A stretch of 64,000 bases of DNA from Clostridium thailandense (GTDB lineage: Bacteria; Bacillota; Clostridia; Clostridiales; Clostridiaceae): contig NZ_JAEEGC010000018.1 in the NCBI RefSeq assembly GCF_019207025.1, forward strand, positions 24,266-88,265, read 5' to 3'. The notes beneath the pieces are model-generated. The model made no database searches. It had not been told where the DNA came from and was given only the letters and a program-made list of their open reading frames with translations. Position numbers and translations under genes: made by a program. Shown here piece by piece: positions 51,849-59,488 of this stretch. Numbering within the stretch: the first letter of the stretch is position 1; each line of letters opens with the position of its first letter.

Positions 51849-53198
51849 ATGGTCTATAAATATAAGGCTGCTGCTGATTTAATTAAAGAAAATATTTTTT
51901 CTAGAAATTATAAGCCTGGTGAAAAGCTGCCATCAATTCAAAGGTTGTCAGAGAAGCTAAATTATAGTGCTGAAACAATAGTAAAGGCCTATAAGCAGCT
52001 GGAAGAGCAACATCTAATTTATTCAGTTCCAAAAAGCGGCTATTATGTAATGAAAAATGGAGATGAGATAGACGAAAAAGAAAGAGTTATAGATATGCTG
52101 AATGTCTATTTACCCGATAAAATTAATCCATATAAAGATTTTTATCACTGTATGGATAAAGCAATTTCAATTTATGAAAATAAACTTTTTGAATACTCAT
52201 CGCCAAAGGGGATGCCTGAATTAATTAATGTTTTAACTAAACACTTAATGAACTTTCAAATATTTACTAAGACTGAAAATATATTTATCACAAATGGAGC
52301 TCAACAGGCTTTGTACATTCTCGGAGCTATGCCATTTCCAGAAGGCAGAGCAAAGGTTCTTGTTGAGCAGCCTACTTATTCGGTAATGCTAAGAATATTG
52401 GAAAACGCTAAAACTCCTGTTATTGGTATTAAAAGAACCCATGAGGGTGTAGATTTAGATGAACTGGAGGAAATATTTAAAAAGGGAGATATAAAATTTT
52501 TTTATATAATGCCAAGATATCAGAATCCAACTGGATTTTGCTATGATAATATTCAGAAAAAAGAAATTGTAAAGTTAGCAGAAAAATATGATGTGTACAT
52601 AGTTGAAGATGATTATCTGGCAGATCTTGAACTAGATAAAAGATTAGACTCAATCTACACAATTGGAAATAAAGAGAGAATAATATATATTAAAAGTTTT
52701 TCAAAAACATTGCTTCCAGGCTTGAGGTTAGGGATGGCCATACTTCCAAAAGAATTGCATAAAAAATTTATAGATTTTAAACACAGCATAGATTTAAATA
52801 CACCTATTCTTACACAAGGAGCTCTTGAAGTTTATTTGAAAAGCAGTATGTACAAGTTTCATATAAAAAGGACAAAAAAATTTTATAAGAATAAAATGGA
52901 GCTTTTAAAAAATCTGTGTAATAAGGAATTAAGCGATAAAATAACCTGGTACATTCCAGAGACTGGATTATATGCATATATGGAAACAAAAAAAGTATCT
53001 TCAGAGACCCTTGAAAAAATTCTTTTAAACAGCAAGGTACTTGTAAGCAGCACAAGAAACTGCTATATCGAAGGTTTTAGGCATACTGAAGGTATACGAT
53101 TATGTGTATGTAATGCAAGTGATGAAGATATAAGGAAAGCAGTTAATATAATTTTAAGAGGACGGAAAAGAGATCAAAAGAAATTTAGCGTAGACTAA
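51849..53198 (+). CDS. MocR/GntR-family regulator with aminotransferase domain
   Basis: The ATG at 51849 is preferred, with GGGGGAGAG directly upstream. The ~449-residue protein has a GntR winged helix (1-70; YKPGEKLPSIQRLSEKLNYS). An aminotransferase-like domain follows, with MPRYQNPTGFCYD, VEDDYLADLEL and the PLP-lysine site YIKSFSKTLLPGLRLG. It is a clear paralogue of the protein at 32285, with the same order of motifs and similar length. It is divergent from the lysA-type gene and probably regulates it. Confidence 0.9.
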   Translation: MVYKYKAAADLIKENIFSRNYKPGEKLPSIQRLSEKLNYSAETIVKAYKQLEEQHLIYSVPKSGYYVMKNGDEIDEKERVIDMLNVYLPDKINPYKDFYHCMDKAISIYENKLFEYSSPKGMPELINVLTKHLMNFQIFTKTENIFITNGAQQALYILGAMPFPEGRAKVLVEQPTYSVMLRILENAKTPVIGIKRTHEGVDLDELEEIFKKGDIKFFYIMPRYQNPTGFCYDNIQKKEIVKLAEKYDVYIVEDDYLADLELDKRLDSIYTIGNKERIIYIKSFSKTLLPGLRLGMAILPKELHKKFIDFKHSIDLNTPILTQGALEVYLKSSMYKFHIKRTKKFYKNKMELLKNLCNKELSDKITWYIPETGLYAYMETKKVSSETLEKILLNSKVLVSSTRNCYIEGFRHTEGIRLCVCNASDEDIRKAVNIILRGRKRDQKKFSVD

Positions 53199-53225
53199 AA
53201 TTAAATAGGATTTGCTATACAATAA

Positions 53226-53266
53226 AATAAGCAATAGTATATTAAGAAACTAATGCTTATTTTTTA
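53226..53266 (+). terminator. Terminator of the MocR gene
   Basis: AATAAGCAATAGT (53226-53238) pairs with ACTAATGCTTATT (53249-53261) with one mismatch, then TTTTAT. Confidence 0.7.
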
Positions 53267-53275
53267 TATTCGATT

Positions 53276-53318
53276 AAAAAGCATGGTTATAAAGGTTTTC
53301 CATATAACTGTGCTTTTT
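53276..53318 (-). terminator. Terminator of the Nif11-like gene
   Basis: AAAAAGCATGGTTAT (53276-53290) pairs with ATAACTGTGCTTTTT (53304-53318) through two wobble pairs. The T-run lies on the minus strand, 19 bases behind the peptide gene. Confidence 0.65.
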
Positions 53319-53336
53319 TAACAGTGAAAAACTAGT

Positions 53337-53780
53337 TTATTCTTTAAATTTCAGTGTGCAACAGTTATCCTTATAATAGGTACAATCACTAATATCACAA
53401 TGTGGGTAATTAATCTTCGAACACATAAGAGAAAAATCTTTTTTACCATCGTTTGGTACAATTCCCCCTTTACTACCACCTGAACTTGGTGGATTTATAG
53501 GATCACCCAAGGACGATTCTGATGACGTACCTGTTAAATTTACTGGCAAAGAGTCTAATGGGCTAATGCTTTGTCCTCCAGTCACCCTGTTAAGTTCTTC
53601 ATCTGAAATTACTGTGTTTTTTTCAGTGATTAAATTAAATAATCTCTGTGCGTTGCCAGTATCAATAGTTAAATTATTTTCTTTTGTAAGTAAAAGCAAT
53701 TCTTCTACACTTTTACATTGCATAGCTTTAGTTATTAGCTGTTTTTTGCCTAATAATTCATACAATTCCTTTAGTTCCAT
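53337..53780 (-). CDS. Nif11-like leader peptide precursor with Pro/Gly/Ser linker and Cys-rich tail
   Basis: The ATG at 53780 is chosen because the conserved promoter element (53820-53846) lies inside any longer reading and AAAGG is 12 bases upstream. The 147-residue peptide has a Nif11 leader (about 1-70; CKSVEELLLLTKENNLTID and ISDEELNRVTGG). A ~45-residue Gly/Ser/Pro linker follows, and a tail with five cysteines in the order C-x8-C-x4-C-x6-C-C. The tail pattern differs from the other two peptides. No biosynthetic enzyme is adjacent. Confidence 0.75.
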   Translation of the reverse strand: MELKELYELLGKKQLITKAMQCKSVEELLLLTKENNLTIDTGNAQRLFNLITEKNTVISDEELNRVTGGQSISPLDSLPVNLTGTSSESSLGDPINPPSSGGSKGGIVPNDGKKDFSLMCSKINYPHCDISDCTYYKDNCCTLKFKE

Positions 53781-53819
53781 ATAATATATCATCCTTTCGT
53801 TATATTTCTTGTATGTTTG

Positions 53820-53846
53820 TATACGAGTAACTTCTATAATTAGCTC
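53820..53846 (-). promoter_or_regulatory. Promoter element E: GAGCTA-N15-CGTATA
   Basis: On the minus strand GAGCTA (53841-53846) and CGTATA (53820-53825) are 15 bases apart, 40 bases before the Nif11-like start. The spacer sequence differs from B, C, D and F, so conservation is confined to the two boxes. Confidence 0.7.
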
Positions 53847-53896
53847 AAAACTTTTCATTAAACCGGCTGAAAAAATTTATAAATTTTATGTTTTAT

Positions 53897-53923
53897 GAGC
53901 TACTATATTATTTATTTCGTATA
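53897..53923 (+). promoter_or_regulatory. Promoter element F: GAGCTA-N15-CGTATA
   Basis: GAGCTA 53897-53902 and CGTATA 53918-53923 are 15 bases apart. The region is nearly identical to element D down to the ribosome binding site and start codon of a decayed peptide gene. Confidence 0.75.
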
Positions 53924-53968
53924 AATACATGAAACCAAAAAAATCTATAAATTTTAGGAGGTATTTTT

Positions 53969-54004
53969 ATGTCAAAGGAAAATTTAATTCCAGATGATCA
54001 TTAA
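53969..54004 (+). pseudogene. Decayed copy of the short precursor peptide gene
   Basis: Behind AGGAGG the frame reads MSKENLIPDDH and stops. The first ten codons parallel MSTENLISDD of the peptide at 17896, and the DNA is nearly identical to that point. The rest of the leader and the core are gone. The remaining gap to 54350 holds a 17-codon frame at 54021, a GCTCC/GGAGC hairpin near 54145-54172 and nothing else I recognise. Confidence 0.7.
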
Positions 54005-54349
54005 TCAGGGAAGAAATTCCATGAAACTAAAGGAATTTTTAGAACAAACCAATAGAATAAATTGGGACTTTTGAAAAAGCTAATAAAGTTTAAGTTAAAT
54101 ATAATTATTTGATAAAATATAAAGTTCTTGATTTTGATATGCTCCTCTTATGATAGACAGGGAGCGGTTCATTTCAAGGGCTTTTGTTGTTTTTTCTGCA
54201 GTTTAGCAAAGTTAACTTTTGGGTTCACTTTACACCCTTAGAAATATTATAGGAATTAGAAGCTTATGTTTGCTATCATAGACAATCAAAACTTGTTATA
54301 ATTATAAAAAGATTTATTATTAATTATACTTTTACAGGAGGAAATAACC

Positions 54350-54700
54350 ATGGAAAGATCAGGTAAGATATTGTCAAAAGAACAAAATGAAATGATGTCA
54401 AGATTAGACAAAGCATTACAATCATTTAAAGGAAAACAAATTATAATAGATACTAATGAGGACATAATGTCAAATCAGATATACAAAAATTTTTCTTATA
54501 ATTTCTTTGAAAATTGTGAAGAAGAAGTCTTGTTAGATTTCCAAGATGAAGATAATGCTGAGGCTCCTACAATTTGTATAAATATAGCTGATATTTGGCA
54601 TATTACAATAGATGAAAATGTTTATACACGTTATGTTAAGAAGATAGAAATTGAACTTAAAAATAAATTTATAATAAATTTAAAAAGTTATTTTCTTTAA
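54350..54700 (+). CDS. Hypothetical 116-residue protein upstream of msrB
   Basis: The acidic, soluble protein has a helical N-terminus ([18 protein letters not shown]) and a strand-rich C-terminal half ([20 protein letters not shown]). There is no known motif. AGGAGG lies 9 bases before the ATG. It is 22 bases before msrB, so probably in the same operon. The function is unknown. Confidence 0.6.
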   Translation: MERSGKILSKEQNEMMSRLDKALQSFKGKQIIIDTNEDIMSNQIYKNFSYNFFENCEEEVLLDFQDEDNAEAPTICINIADIWHITIDENVYTRYVKKIEIELKNKFIINLKSYFL

Positions 54701-54722
54701 AAAGATTAAAAGGAGTGATTTT

Positions 54723-55184
54723 ATGTCACAAAACTATAAAAAGCCTAGCAAAGACGAATTAAAGGAAAAGCTTAATGAATTGCAGTATAAGGTTACTCAA
54801 GAAAATGCAACAGAAAGACCTTTCAATAATACTTACGACAAGCATTTTGAAAAGGGAATATATGTAGATATTGTTTCGGGTGAACCCCTATTTGCTTCTA
54901 CGTATAAATTTAATTCTGGCTGTGGCTGGCCTGCATTTTCAAGGCCTATAAGTAGAGAGTTTATAGAAGAAAAGGCTGATTTTAGTCACAATATGCATAG
55001 AATTGAAGTTAGAAGTAAGCATGGAGATTCTCATCTTGGTCATGTTTTTAATGATGGTCCTATAGAAGAAGGCGGATTAAGGTATTGTATCAATTCTGCT
55101 GCATTAAAGTTTATTCCGCTTGATAAAATGAAAGAAGAAGGGTATGAGGAATATATTTCTTTGGTAGAGAATAACAACAATTAG
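54723..55184 (+). CDS. msrB: Peptide methionine-R-sulfoxide reductase MsrB
   Basis: The 153-residue enzyme repairs methionine-R-sulfoxide in proteins. Motifs are [28 protein letters not shown] (about 60-71), [18 protein letters not shown] and the catalytic Cys in [12 protein letters not shown] (about residue 121). The two zinc CxxC pairs of many MsrBs are absent (V-S-G-E and K-H-G-D instead), so it is the zinc-free type. The possible resolving Cys is in SGCGWP. A deleted fossil lies at 14201-14270. Confidence 0.95.
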   Translation: MSQNYKKPSKDELKEKLNELQYKVTQENATERPFNNTYDKHFEKGIYVDIVSGEPLFASTYKFNSGCGWPAFSRPISREFIEEKADFSHNMHRIEVRSKHGDSHLGHVFNDGPIEEGGLRYCINSAALKFIPLDKMKEEGYEEYISLVENNNN

Positions 55185-55230
55185 GTAGAGTTAAATTAAT
55201 AACTCTACTATTTGGTAATTAAAGTTTATT

Positions 55231-55854
55231 TTATTTATGTTTTACCTTGAATATTTCACCAACACTTACAATACTTATATGTAGTATATCAGTTAAAGTT
55301 TTAAGACTCCTAAGGTTATTTATATGCTTAATATTATTTTTACTAACTAACTTTTCAATCATTTCAATTATATCTTTTTTTTCATCAAAATTTAGAAGGA
55401 GATTTTTATTTAAACATTCTCTATTAATATAAGTTAAAGTAGTCCATATCTGATCTTCTGATATATTATTTATATCCATTAAAGCCCAGGTAAAATCTTT
55501 TCTTCTTGTGTTTTTAGGGTAGGCTGCCTTAAGAAACCTTATAAAATTATTCTCTGGCTTTGGATCCTTTTCTTTAACATATTTTCCAAGTTGTGATTTA
55601 AGATTGTTTTTCAGGTACATCAATGTATTTGGCTTTACTAAATCCTTTAAATTTTCTATATGTTCATAAATATAACTATATGTAGCTTTAAGCTGTTCTT
55701 CATTTACATTTTTCTTTTTAAGTATCATTGTTATATCAATGTATTCTAGAATATTCTTCTTGCAATTAAGCTCTTTATTGTACAGCCTCTCCCAAATTTC
55801 AGCTGCAGTTAATCCTTCAAAATCCATGTTATCTAATAATATTTCTTTATTCAT
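55231..55854 (-). CDS. Hypothetical 207-residue helical protein
   Basis: The protein is all-helical by appearance, Lys/Asn/Leu-rich, with no signal or membrane segment. Recognisable only by composition are repeated LKNNL and TWALMDINNISEDQIWTTL segments. It stands alone, convergent with msrB. I cannot assign a family. Confidence 0.6.
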   Translation of the reverse strand: MNKEILLDNMDFEGLTAAEIWERLYNKELNCKKNILEYIDITMILKKKNVNEEQLKATYSYIYEHIENLKDLVKPNTLMYLKNNLKSQLGKYVKEKDPKPENNFIRFLKAAYPKNTRRKDFTWALMDINNISEDQIWTTLTYINRECLNKNLLLNFDEKKDIIEMIEKLVSKNNIKHINNLRSLKTLTDILHISIVSVGEIFKVKHK

Positions 55855-56012
55855 ATGTGCTCCTTACCTTTTTTAATTTGTTAGTTCTTATATTGTATCA
55901 CAAATTTTATAATTAAATTGATAAAAATTGTGATACAATATGGTTGTTATTAGTCAGAATTACTTAGTGCCCTTGAGGTAAATAAATTCAAAAGTATATT
56001 TAGAAATTACTA

Positions 56013-56041
56013 TTGACAATAAATGAATGATCGTTTATCAT
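56013..56041 (+). promoter_or_regulatory. TetR promoter with operator in the spacer
   Basis: TTGACA (56013-56018) and TATCAT (56036-56041) are 17 bases apart. The near-palindrome TAAATGAATGATCGTTTA (56020-56037) fills the spacer, so bound repressor would block polymerase directly. It resembles the operator before lon at 56702. Confidence 0.75.
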
Positions 56042-56065
56042 ACAAATATAGACAGAGGTGGTCAG

Positions 56066-56629
56066 ATGAGAAAAAAAGATGATGAAAAAGAAAAAAGTAT
56101 AAAAGAAGCAGTAATAAAGCTAATACTTGAAGAAGGTTTTCATGGTACTTCTATTTCAAAAATTGCTAAAGCGGCAGGAGTTTCTCCAGCAACGGTATAT
56201 ATATATTATGAAAACAAAGAAACCATGCTGCAGGATATTTATCGTGAGTACTCAGAAGAAATTTTCAATTATCTTTTAAAGAGAGTGCATAAAGAGATGG
56301 AAGGTCAAAAACTTATAGAAATACTTGTGAGAAGTTATTATACCTATATTCAGGAACATGAAGAAATTTTTCACTTCGTAGATCAGTTTTCAAATTGTCC
56401 ATCATTAGCGAGTAGTTGTTCAAGAGCAAAAGGTGTCTGCAATATTAATAATTTCATAGATGAGATAAAAAAAAGTAATATTATTAAAGATTATAATAAT
56501 GATAATTTATTAGCAATTATATTTTATCCAGTAAAAGCAATTGCAGTTAATAGATGCAAAAGTGAAGCAGAAAGAGACGAGTTACTCCAAGAAATGATTA
56601 AAATTATACAGGATGCTTTGCTAAAATAG
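56066..56629 (+). CDS. TetR-family transcriptional regulator upstream of lon
   Basis: The ATG at 56066 is chosen because the promoter lies inside the longer reading and GAGGTGG is 5 bases upstream. The 187-residue protein has a TetR helix-turn-helix (about 12-58; FHGTSISKIAKAAGVSPATV, YYENKETMLQDIY) and a helical ligand-binding domain. Operators before its own gene and before lon share the TAA(A)NGAA half-site. It probably represses both. The ligand or stress signal is unknown. Confidence 0.88.
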   Translation: MRKKDDEKEKSIKEAVIKLILEEGFHGTSISKIAKAAGVSPATVYIYYENKETMLQDIYREYSEEIFNYLLKRVHKEMEGQKLIEILVRSYYTYIQEHEEIFHFVDQFSNCPSLASSCSRAKGVCNINNFIDEIKKSNIIKDYNNDNLLAIIFYPVKAIAVNRCKSEAERDELLQEMIKIIQDALLK

Positions 56630-56701
56630 AAAAACTAAAAGCGAGACAATTTTGTGAAAGCTATTATCATAAAATTTTCTCGCCATAATTGAATAAATAA
56701 T

Positions 56702-56719
56702 TAAACGAACGTTCACTTA
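56702..56719 (+). promoter_or_regulatory. TetR operator before lon
   Basis: TAAACGAACGTTCACTTA is an 18-bp near-palindrome centred on GAACGTTC, 30 bases before the lon start. Its half-sites match the operator at 56020-56037. Confidence 0.7.
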
Positions 56720-56748
56720 TAAAAGTTCGTAATGGAAGGATGAATATT

Positions 56749-59136
56749 ATGATGAGTTTTAACGAAAACAACAAAGAAGGAATGGTTATTCCTATATCTG
56801 ATATAGTTTTATTACCAGGCGTAACTTCTATACTTAAAGTAAGCAGGCTTGGTGAAGAGCAAATTAGAAATTTACTAAAGGAAGATGGTGAAAATATTGC
56901 CTTGTCCCTAAAGCAAAACTTTAATAAAAAAGAATTAAAAGAAGAAGATTTTTACAAAGTGGGTGTTTCCTTTAAAGTTAATGAAGTGGAGAAAACAGAA
57001 AAGGGCTACCAGCTTAAGGTTAAAGTTTTAGATAGGGTTGAAATAAAAAGCCTTAGTATTCAAAATAATTTTATACATGCTGAATATGATATTTTCCCTG
57101 ATAATATTGATCTCTATGAAAAGAATCAGGAAGAAATGCTAGGATATTTGAAAAAAGTTACCTATGAAATAAGTGAAAAATTCCAAGGCTCAGAAAGGTA
57201 TATGAAGGTAATTGAGGAGATAAGAGATTTAAATTCACTTATGGTACACCTATCTCAATTTATGCCTATATCAAATGCTGAAAAGTATGATTTGCTTGAA
57301 ACACAATCATTAAAAGATAGAAGCTTAAAGTTTATGGACTATCTTCTAAAGCAAAAAGAAACTCTTGAATTGCAGCTTCAGATGGCAGAAAAGGTTTCTA
57401 AAAAGAACAACAAATATTATAGAGAATCAATGCTTAGAGAACAATTGAAAATTATTCAAGAGGAACTAAATGAGGGTAAGGGAGAAAATGATAAAAAAGG
57501 TAAAGATTATTTAAACAAAATTGAAGAAGCTCAAATGCCGCCGGATATAAAGAATGCTGCTCTTGATGAATTAGATAAATTACAGTCGCAAAGTCCTAAT
57601 AGTTCAGATTATAATGTTATACGTAATTACTTGGATTTATTAGTACAATTGCCTTGGAAAAAGAGTGAAACAAAGCCTATTAATTTAGGGGAGGCAAGAC
57701 GAATTTTAGATGATGCCCATTATGGACTGTCCAAAGTTAAGGATAGAATAATACAGCATTTAGCTGTAATGCAGCTAAAAAAAGATAAGAAGGGTTCTAT
57801 TCTATTACTTGTAGGACCTCCTGGAACAGGAAAGACAAGTTTAGGTAAAAGTATTGCAGAAGCTCTTGACAGAAAGTATATTCGTTTGAGTTTAGGTGGA
57901 ATTAGAGACGAAGCAGAAATTAGAGGACATAGAAGAACTTATGTTGGAGCTATGCCTGGAAGAATTATTCAAAGCATTAAAAAAGCAGGGGAAAGTAATC
58001 CTGTTATGATTCTAGATGAAGTGGATAAGCTGATGACTGGTGGTTATAGTGGAGACCCTGCTAGTGCTCTTTTAGAGGTACTTGATCCAGAACAAAACAA
58101 TAGCTTTACAGATCATTATTTAGATCTACCATATGATTTGTCAGAGGTTTTCTTTATTGCTACAGCCAACTCCCTTGAAAGTATTCCTGCTCCATTATTG
58201 GACAGAATGGAAGTTATTCAAATTTCAAGTTATACAATAAATGAAAAGTTCCATATTGGAAAAAATCATTTAGTGCCTGAAGTTCTTGAAGACCATGGAT
58301 TAACAGAAAAACAATTGGTGATTGAAGATTATGTGCTTCAAAAAGTAATTAGTGAGTATACTCTAGAAGCTGGAGTTAGAGGACTAAAAAAACAACTGGC
58401 TGCCCTTGCTAGAGTAACTTCTGAGAAAATAGTATCTAATACAGTAGAATTGCCATACAAAATTACTGTAGATCAATTAGAGGAATTATTAGGTAAGCAG
58501 GTTTCAAGACATGATAAAGCTCAATTAGATAATCCGCCTGGAGTTGTAACAGGACTAGCATGGACTCCTGTTGGAGGAGAAATACTTTTCATTGAAGCTA
58601 CTGATATGTCAGGAAGTGGACAAGTTATCCTAACAGGTAAATTAGGCGATGTTATGAAGGAATCAGCGAGAATTTCCTTAAGCTTGTTAAAGTCAAGACT
58701 GCCAATGAATTCAATTAATTTTAAGGAAAGAGATTTACACATTCATGTTCCATCGGGGTCCGTTCCTAAGGATGGTCCATCCGCAGGTATTACATTATTT
58801 ACTGCCCTTGCTTCCTTAGTCACAGGTATTAAGGTAGATTCTAAAATTGCAATGACAGGAGAAATAACTTTAAGAGGTGCAGTACTACCAATAGGTGGAT
58901 TAAAAGAAAAATTATTAGGAGCTCAAAGAGCTGGTATAACAAAGGTATTAATTCCAAAGGATAATGTAGTTGACCTTAAGGATGTGCCTGAAGAAGTGAA
59001 GAATCAGCTTACAATTATACCTGTTGAGACTATAGAAGATGTGCTTAAAGAAACTTTAGATATTTCTTTACCTAGAATAGAGCGTATGTTTAATCAGAAG
59101 GAAGTTATAGGATTTAAAGAATCTATAGGAGTATAA
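56749..59136 (+). CDS. lon: ATP-dependent protease Lon
   Basis: The start at 56749 has GGAAGG 8 bases upstream. The ~795-residue protein has the LAN N-domain (1-200), coiled coil, and an AAA+ module with GPPGTGKTSLGKSIAEAL (Walker A near 355) and PVMILDEVDKL (Walker B near 424). The C-terminal protease domain has the catalytic Ser in KDGPSAGITLF (near 677) and Lys in GGLKEKLLGA (near 719). It degrades damaged and regulatory proteins. Control by the adjacent TetR repressor is unusual; lon is more often heat-shock or SpoIIIG/SigF-dependent in Firmicutes. A strong terminator follows. Confidence 0.95.
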   Translation: MMSFNENNKEGMVIPISDIVLLPGVTSILKVSRLGEEQIRNLLKEDGENIALSLKQNFNKKELKEEDFYKVGVSFKVNEVEKTEKGYQLKVKVLDRVEIKSLSIQNNFIHAEYDIFPDNIDLYEKNQEEMLGYLKKVTYEISEKFQGSERYMKVIEEIRDLNSLMVHLSQFMPISNAEKYDLLETQSLKDRSLKFMDYLLKQKETLELQLQMAEKVSKKNNKYYRESMLREQLKIIQEELNEGKGENDKKGKDYLNKIEEAQMPPDIKNAALDELDKLQSQSPNSSDYNVIRNYLDLLVQLPWKKSETKPINLGEARRILDDAHYGLSKVKDRIIQHLAVMQLKKDKKGSILLLVGPPGTGKTSLGKSIAEALDRKYIRLSLGGIRDEAEIRGHRRTYVGAMPGRIIQSIKKAGESNPVMILDEVDKLMTGGYSGDPASALLEVLDPEQNNSFTDHYLDLPYDLSEVFFIATANSLESIPAPLLDRMEVIQISSYTINEKFHIGKNHLVPEVLEDHGLTEKQLVIEDYVLQKVISEYTLEAGVRGLKKQLAALARVTSEKIVSNTVELPYKITVDQLEELLGKQVSRHDKAQLDNPPGVVTGLAWTPVGGEILFIEATDMSGSGQVILTGKLGDVMKESARISLSLLKSRLPMNSINFKERDLHIHVPSGSVPKDGPSAGITLFTALASLVTGIKVDSKIAMTGEITLRGAVLPIGGLKEKLLGAQRAGITKVLIPKDNVVDLKDVPEEVKNQLTIIPVETIEDVLKETLDISLPRIERMFNQKEVIGFKESIGV

Positions 59137-59227
59137 TTAGAAATTTTTTCTTCGCAAGTACCTCAGGAGCAAGATTTTCCTTGATGCTAAGTAGAGTAAA
59201 ATAGTAGAACTGGAAAGTATTAAAATA

Positions 59228-59284
59228 AAGGGATTTTGAGATTCATGGGCAGAAAACCCAATCTCCAAAATCCCTTATTTTTGA
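59228..59284 (+). terminator. Terminator of lon
   Basis: AAGGGATTTTGAGATT (59228-59243) pairs with AATCTCCAAAATCCCTT (59260-59276) with one bulged base. TATTTTTG follows. Confidence 0.85.
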
Positions 59285-59316
59285 TGTCTTATGGATTAAA
59301 ATGCACTTAACAAATT

Positions 59317-59360
59317 GGAAAATAATTTAGATAGTACAAAAGTTAAAAGTGAAGTCAATT
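59317..59360 (+). pseudogene. Fossil of the lipoprotein gene at 61882
   Basis: These 44 bases match 61977-62020 with three substitutions. They encode the Asn/Ser-rich stretch just after the lipobox in the parent gene. No frame is kept here. The remainder of 59137-59488 shows only the lon terminator. Confidence 0.75.
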
Positions 59361-59488
59361 TCCTAGAAGATTCAAACATAATAATCAAAAAATACAGAAT
59401 TTTCTTGAATTTTCTACAAATTAGTTGTATAATTACTCTAAATTATTTTATAGACAATTCATTTAAAAACTTATAGGGAGTGGTTTAA

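Noticed and set aside
56636..56684. Inverted repeat after tetR as a terminator
   Set aside because: The stem GCGAGA/TCTCGC is present but no T-run follows on the plus strand; read-through into lon is plausible.
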